From: an uncultured Bacteroidales bacterium
Lineage (GTDB): Bacteria; Bacteroidota; Bacteroidia; Bacteroidales; Muribaculaceae
Reading direction: 5' to 3'
Assembly (NCBI GenBank): GCA_902792435.1
Contig: CADAZN010000015.1
Coordinates: forward strand, 109,172 to 173,171
Length of the DNA: 64,000 nt
How positions within the stretch are numbered: the first letter of the stretch is position 1; every line of letters begins with the position of its first letter. The translations under genes and the position numbers were made by a program. Below, piece after piece: positions 61,027-64,000 of this stretch. The notes under the pieces are model-generated. The model saw only the letters and a program-made list of their open reading frames with translations. It did no database searches and was not told where the DNA came from.

Positions 61027-61665
61027 ATGAGGCATTTTCTAAAAATAACTTTCTTAATTGGCTTTATTGCATTTTCAATTATTACCGCAAGTGGCCAACA
61101 ATTGAAAATAAAACGAATTAATACACCTAATGTAAATATTAATGGAAAATTGCTTAAAGTAGGTGACTCTTTCAACAAGCAGGATGTTATCAATTGGGCA
61201 AATGACAAACAAGCGTTGATTGCCCAAGATGGAGCTGGAAAGATGTACAGATTATCGGCATCGCAGGCAAAAGGGCAAAAAGGTTTCTCCTTCGAGAAGC
61301 TCCTTGGCTTGCAAAAGAGCTACGTGCACTTGTCTTCACGTGACTTGGGAGATGAAGTGGAAGTCGGTGGAGAATATATAATTGAAGATTCGGTTGAGAT
61401 ACCCACTACCACTAGCCCAGACGATGAAGAAGATTACGTGGTTAAGCTTACTTATGTTGATAATGATGTCGAGAACACATACTGGCCCGCACTCAACGAA
61501 ACAAAAACAGCGGCTATTGTTCGAAATGACATATTTTGTGGAGAACCAAGAGTGTTGAAATTGAACATGTATATAATTCCTGAAGGAGAAGAAGCATTAT
61601 TGATTAGTAATGAAATAACCTTAATACCATTAGATATTGCTTTGCGAACTGAAGATTGCCCCTAA
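61027..61665 (+). CDS. Secreted protein of unknown function, first gene of the CHASE2/TPR cluster
   Basis: 212 residues. Signal peptide about 1-23 (ending ASGQ). The mature part starts with a beta-rich piece QLKIKRINTPNVNINGKLLK, then VGDSFNKQDVINWANDKQAL, a short helix with a conserved-looking pattern, and an acidic segment TTTSPDDEEDYV. The C-terminal half is beta-rich with two cysteines (DIFCGEP, TEDCP). No family recognised with confidence. The next gene follows after 42 bases, and GC content drops relative to the rpmB region. Confidence 0.7.
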   Translation: MRHFLKITFLIGFIAFSIITASGQQLKIKRINTPNVNINGKLLKVGDSFNKQDVINWANDKQALIAQDGAGKMYRLSASQAKGQKGFSFEKLLGLQKSYVHLSSRDLGDEVEVGGEYIIEDSVEIPTTTSPDDEEDYVVKLTYVDNDVENTYWPALNETKTAAIVRNDIFCGEPRVLKLNMYIIPEGEEALLISNEITLIPLDIALRTEDCP

Positions 61666-61707
61666 CAATATCAAAGACGAATTTAAGGGCTAGAATATCA
61701 TCCTATT

Positions 61708-62973
61708 ATGACAAAGGTGAAAGACAAAACAAAACGGAACAATATTATTAAGGCAGCCATTACTGCCATAATATTCACTTTATTCTGTTACTATGTCACT
61801 AATCTTGGTTTCTCTATCTCAGGAGAAAGTGCATTAGTGACAAAGATAAACAAAAGAATAAAAGAGTGGAAACAAATAAAAACAGATGTTCCTGATAGCG
61901 TTCTGCTGGTTAATATTAGTTATGATAAAGAGCTGATACCCGTAAATGACTCCGACGGATTCCCAAAAGGAGAGATTGATATAACAAACCGTGAATCCCT
62001 TTTAAAATTTCTTGATATTTTAGACCAAAGGAAGGATTATAAATTTGTATTCCTTGATGTTTTTTTTGAAGAAGGTTTTAATTCTCCCAGCGACAGTGCC
62101 TTGTTTAATAAAATATCTTCAATGCCACGTGTGGTGATTCCACGTCACAGGGATGCTAAGTTGGCAGCAAAAGATTTATTAATGCCTAAATCTTACATTT
62201 CGGACTATACTATCACAAATACCAATAAGGGGTTTGGGAAATATGAATTAATTGCCGAGGGCGATACCTCGGTGGCTCTTCACATGTATAAAGAGTTGAC
62301 CGGGCATGACATTAAAAAGAGATTTATATTTTACTTTGATAATGGCAGGCTGTGCAACAGCACACTTTTCTCACGTCAATCAATAAATTTTGATGCGCCT
62401 TATAATGCCGACGGCGAGAAGAATTATTATAACCTGAATGCTGATTTGTTATGTGACTCAATTGAATTGGTTGAGGTTGAGGATGCGAGGTTGAAGGACA
62501 AATATATTATCATCGGTGCTATGGAGATGACAGATATCCATGCAACAGCCGAAGGGAAAATACCGGGGGCGGTCATCACAGCAAATGCATTTATCGGGAC
62601 CATGAACGGTCAACACATTGTGCCTGTGGTCATGATTTTCGTCTTTCTTTTTATTCTTTTTATTGTTTCTTATCAAGTTTTCTCGGGCAAGACGATTGCA
62701 AAATGGATAAAGAAGAAACTGGAAACGAAAAATATTATTATTAATCCTACTATTTTTGCCTACTTGTGTTCATGGGTTAGTTATGTTTCTATTCTATCAA
62801 TAGCGGGTGTAATTTCCTATATAGTATACGGTGTGATCTACGATATTCTATTTACTGCAACGCTGTTTCAAGTTGCCGATTACATTATTACCAACTGGAA
62901 AGATCTCTCACATCCCAATTGGAACATGATTAAGGATTTATTTATTAATGCAACTTTCTCTAAGGTTAAATGA
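61708..62973 (+). CDS. CHASE2-domain membrane protein without output domain
   Basis: 421 residues. One membrane segment at about 15-33 (AAITAIIFTLFCYYVTNLGF) is followed by an extracytoplasmic CHASE2 domain to about 300. Recognisable CHASE2 pieces are VLLVNISYDKEL, FVFLDVFFEEGFNSPSDSALF, KDKYIIIGAMEMTDIHAT and KIPGAVITANAFIGTMN. Three more membrane segments follow (PVVMIFVFLFILFIVSY, IFAYLCSWVSYVSILSIAGV, VIYDILFTATLF). The protein then ends without kinase, cyclase or other cytoplasmic output. The signal must therefore pass through a partner, probably the adjacent secreted or TPR protein. Confidence 0.85.
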   Translation: MTKVKDKTKRNNIIKAAITAIIFTLFCYYVTNLGFSISGESALVTKINKRIKEWKQIKTDVPDSVLLVNISYDKELIPVNDSDGFPKGEIDITNRESLLKFLDILDQRKDYKFVFLDVFFEEGFNSPSDSALFNKISSMPRVVIPRHRDAKLAAKDLLMPKSYISDYTITNTNKGFGKYELIAEGDTSVALHMYKELTGHDIKKRFIFYFDNGRLCNSTLFSRQSINFDAPYNADGEKNYYNLNADLLCDSIELVEVEDARLKDKYIIIGAMEMTDIHATAEGKIPGAVITANAFIGTMNGQHIVPVVMIFVFLFILFIVSYQVFSGKTIAKWIKKKLETKNIIINPTIFAYLCSWVSYVSILSIAGVISYIVYGVIYDILFTATLFQVADYIITNWKDLSHPNWNMIKDLFINATFSKVK

Positions 62974-63071
62974 GATAAACTCAGTGTTTTTTTCGACCAT
63001 ATCGGTTTGCTATATATAAATACAACTATCGAGAAAGGAAAAATAATAATAACGGAGAAAAACATAATAAT

Positions 63072-64000
63072 ATGAAAACTAAACTGCTCAATATTCGATT
63101 TTTGGTAATAGCGGTATTCTTCGTTTTCGCTTTTATGCTAAGCGGACAAGACTACAATTCATTGGAAACTAAATTCTATGAAGCCATTGAAAGAAACGAC
63201 CACGAGGCCGCTATTCAGTATGGTCAGCAGTTGATGGACAATTACAAACAAAACACAGCTGAGGATAGTACATTTGCCACGACTCTAGACAAGGTAGCCG
63301 AGCAATATGTTTATTTGGGCAATCATAAAGAAGCCATCCGCATTTTGACAGAGGCAGTGGATATATATAAGAAGGCACTGGGGATAGAGCACCCAGACTA
63401 TGCCACATCGCTCAGCAAATTGGCAGGATACAATTCAGCTATTGGCAACTACAATGAGGCTATAAGATTAGAAACTCAAGCTTTGGAAATCAGGGAGAAA
63501 GTCCTCGGGAAGGAGCATCCTGCCTATGCCGCATCACTCTATTATTTGGCAAGATACAATTCAGCTAGCGGCAACTTAAATGAGGCTATAAGGTTAGACA
63601 CTCAAGCTTTGGGAATCAGGGAGAAAGTCCTCGGGAAGGAGCATCCTGACTATGCCACATCACTCAGCTGCTTGGCAGATTATTATAATGCTATCGGCAA
63701 CCACAATGAGGCTATAAGACTTGGAACTCAAGTTTTGGAAATCAGGGAGAAAGTCCTCGGAAAGGAGCATCCTGCCTATGCCATTTCACTCGGCAGATTG
63801 GCAGAATACAATTCAGCTGTCGGCAACTTAAATGAGGCTATTAGATTAGGCACACAAGCTTTGGAAATCAGGGAGAAAGTCCTCGGAAAGGAGCATCCTG
63901 CCTATGCCGCATCACTCTATTATTTGGCAAGATACAATTCAGCTATCGGCAACTTAAATGAGGCTATTAGGTTAGACACTCAAGCTTTGGAAATCAGGGA
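63072..64000 (+). CDS. Secreted TPR protein (TPR_12 repeats), cut by the window end
   Basis: At least 309 residues, open at the right edge. Signal peptide about 1-26 (LVIAVFFVFAFMLSGQ). After a less regular first repeat, near-identical 42-residue units follow, each with ALEIREKVLGKEHPAYA and GNLNEAIRL. This is the TPR_12 type often found N-terminal to CHAT (caspase-like) domains or in kinesin-light-chain-like proteins. The C-terminal effector, if any, lies outside the window. It starts 98 bases after the CHASE2 gene on the same strand. Confidence 0.85.
   Translation, partial: MKTKLLNIRFLVIAVFFVFAFMLSGQDYNSLETKFYEAIERNDHEAAIQYGQQLMDNYKQNTAEDSTFATTLDKVAEQYVYLGNHKEAIRILTEAVDIYKKALGIEHPDYATSLSKLAGYNSAIGNYNEAIRLETQALEIREKVLGKEHPAYAASLYYLARYNSASGNLNEAIRLDTQALGIREKVLGKEHPDYATSLSCLADYYNAIGNHNEAIRLGTQVLEIREKVLGKEHPAYAISLGRLAEYNSAVGNLNEAIRLGTQALEIREKVLGKEHPAYAASLYYLARYNSAIGNLNEAIRLDTQALEIR
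63321..64000 (+). repeat. 126-base direct repeats encoding TPR units
   Basis: AATGAGGCTATAAG-like segments recur at 63453, 63579, 63705, 63831 and 63957, exactly 126 bases apart, with a diverged unit near 63321. DNA identity between units is high enough for recombination to change copy number. Confidence 0.9.

Overview
The window reads as a chromosomal segment of a gut-type Bacteroidales bacterium, most likely Muribaculaceae or a near relative; the family assignment is inference. Support comes from promoters of the Bacteroidetes type (TTTG, 19-20 bases, TAnnTTTG) in front of many genes, the DUF4271-hemD pair, a stand-alone LAB_N lipid A protein, BspA-like and dockerin-tailed secreted proteins, a C69 dipeptidase and a TPR-membrane-helix-HTH regulator. 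Most of the sequence is ordinary core genome. The accessory parts are a type I restriction-modification locus, a set of very large secreted proteins, repeat-rich intergenic stretches, and a sensor/TPR cluster that runs off the right edge.

Layout. 1-5.5 kb: 3' end of ftsZ, serS, tRNA-Asp, a tiny LuxR-type HTH protein, a C69 dipeptidase and a DfsB-like four-helix protein, separated by heptanucleotide repeat arrays. 5.8-11.2 kb (minus strand): a small anchored SmpA-like protein followed by hsdM-hsdS-hsdR. 11.2-12.1 kb: a gene-free, repeat-rich stretch. 12.1-12.5 kb: a secreted coiled-coil protein. 12.7-19.4 kb (minus): a tightly packed housekeeping run lgt - C1B peptidase - SDR - HAD phosphatase - ribF - upp - tsaE - birA. 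19.5-21.5 kb (minus): a TonB-domain protein translationally coupled to a TPR/HTH membrane regulator. 22.1-30.5 kb (minus): acetate CoA-transferase, a 1114-residue leucine-rich-repeat protein with a dockerin tail, an outer-membrane barrel, and an ABC-2 exporter pair.

30.7-33.7 kb (plus): a LAB_N membrane protein behind a duplicated promoter, then a second dockerin-tailed secreted protein. 33.7-34.1 kb: an unusual hairpin-rich non-coding block bracketed by two copies of a terminator. 34.1-36.5 kb (minus): histidine acid phosphatase and manA. 36.7-37.5 kb: an anchored protein of unknown function. 37.5-41.2 kb (minus): rlmL-like methyltransferase, a membrane protein and pdxB. 41.4-44 kb: a VanX-type dipeptidase, a small secreted protein, and a BASS-type transporter preceding a coupled 73-residue protein. 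44.3-49.2 kb: a 1600-residue secreted protein. 49.2-55.6 kb (minus): tsaD, a TPR protein, a MATE exporter, a membrane polyferredoxin and a Tat-type Fe-S aldo/keto reductase. 55.8-59.7 kb (plus): obg, a LOG-family protein, DUF4271, and hemD with a histone-H1-like tail. 60-60.9 kb: rpmB-rpmG behind a roughly 300-base leader, ending in a truncated DUF4295 gene. 61-64 kb: a secreted protein, a CHASE2 membrane protein and a TPR-repeat protein cut by the window end.

Best candidates for something undescribed: the CHASE2/TPR cluster sitting at a broken ribosomal-protein operon; the hairpin block at 33.86-34.01 kb, with two mutually exclusive folds; the tandemly duplicated promoter giving an almost leaderless mRNA; and the HemD histone-like tail. 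No CRISPR array, insertion sequence, integrase or phage gene was seen.
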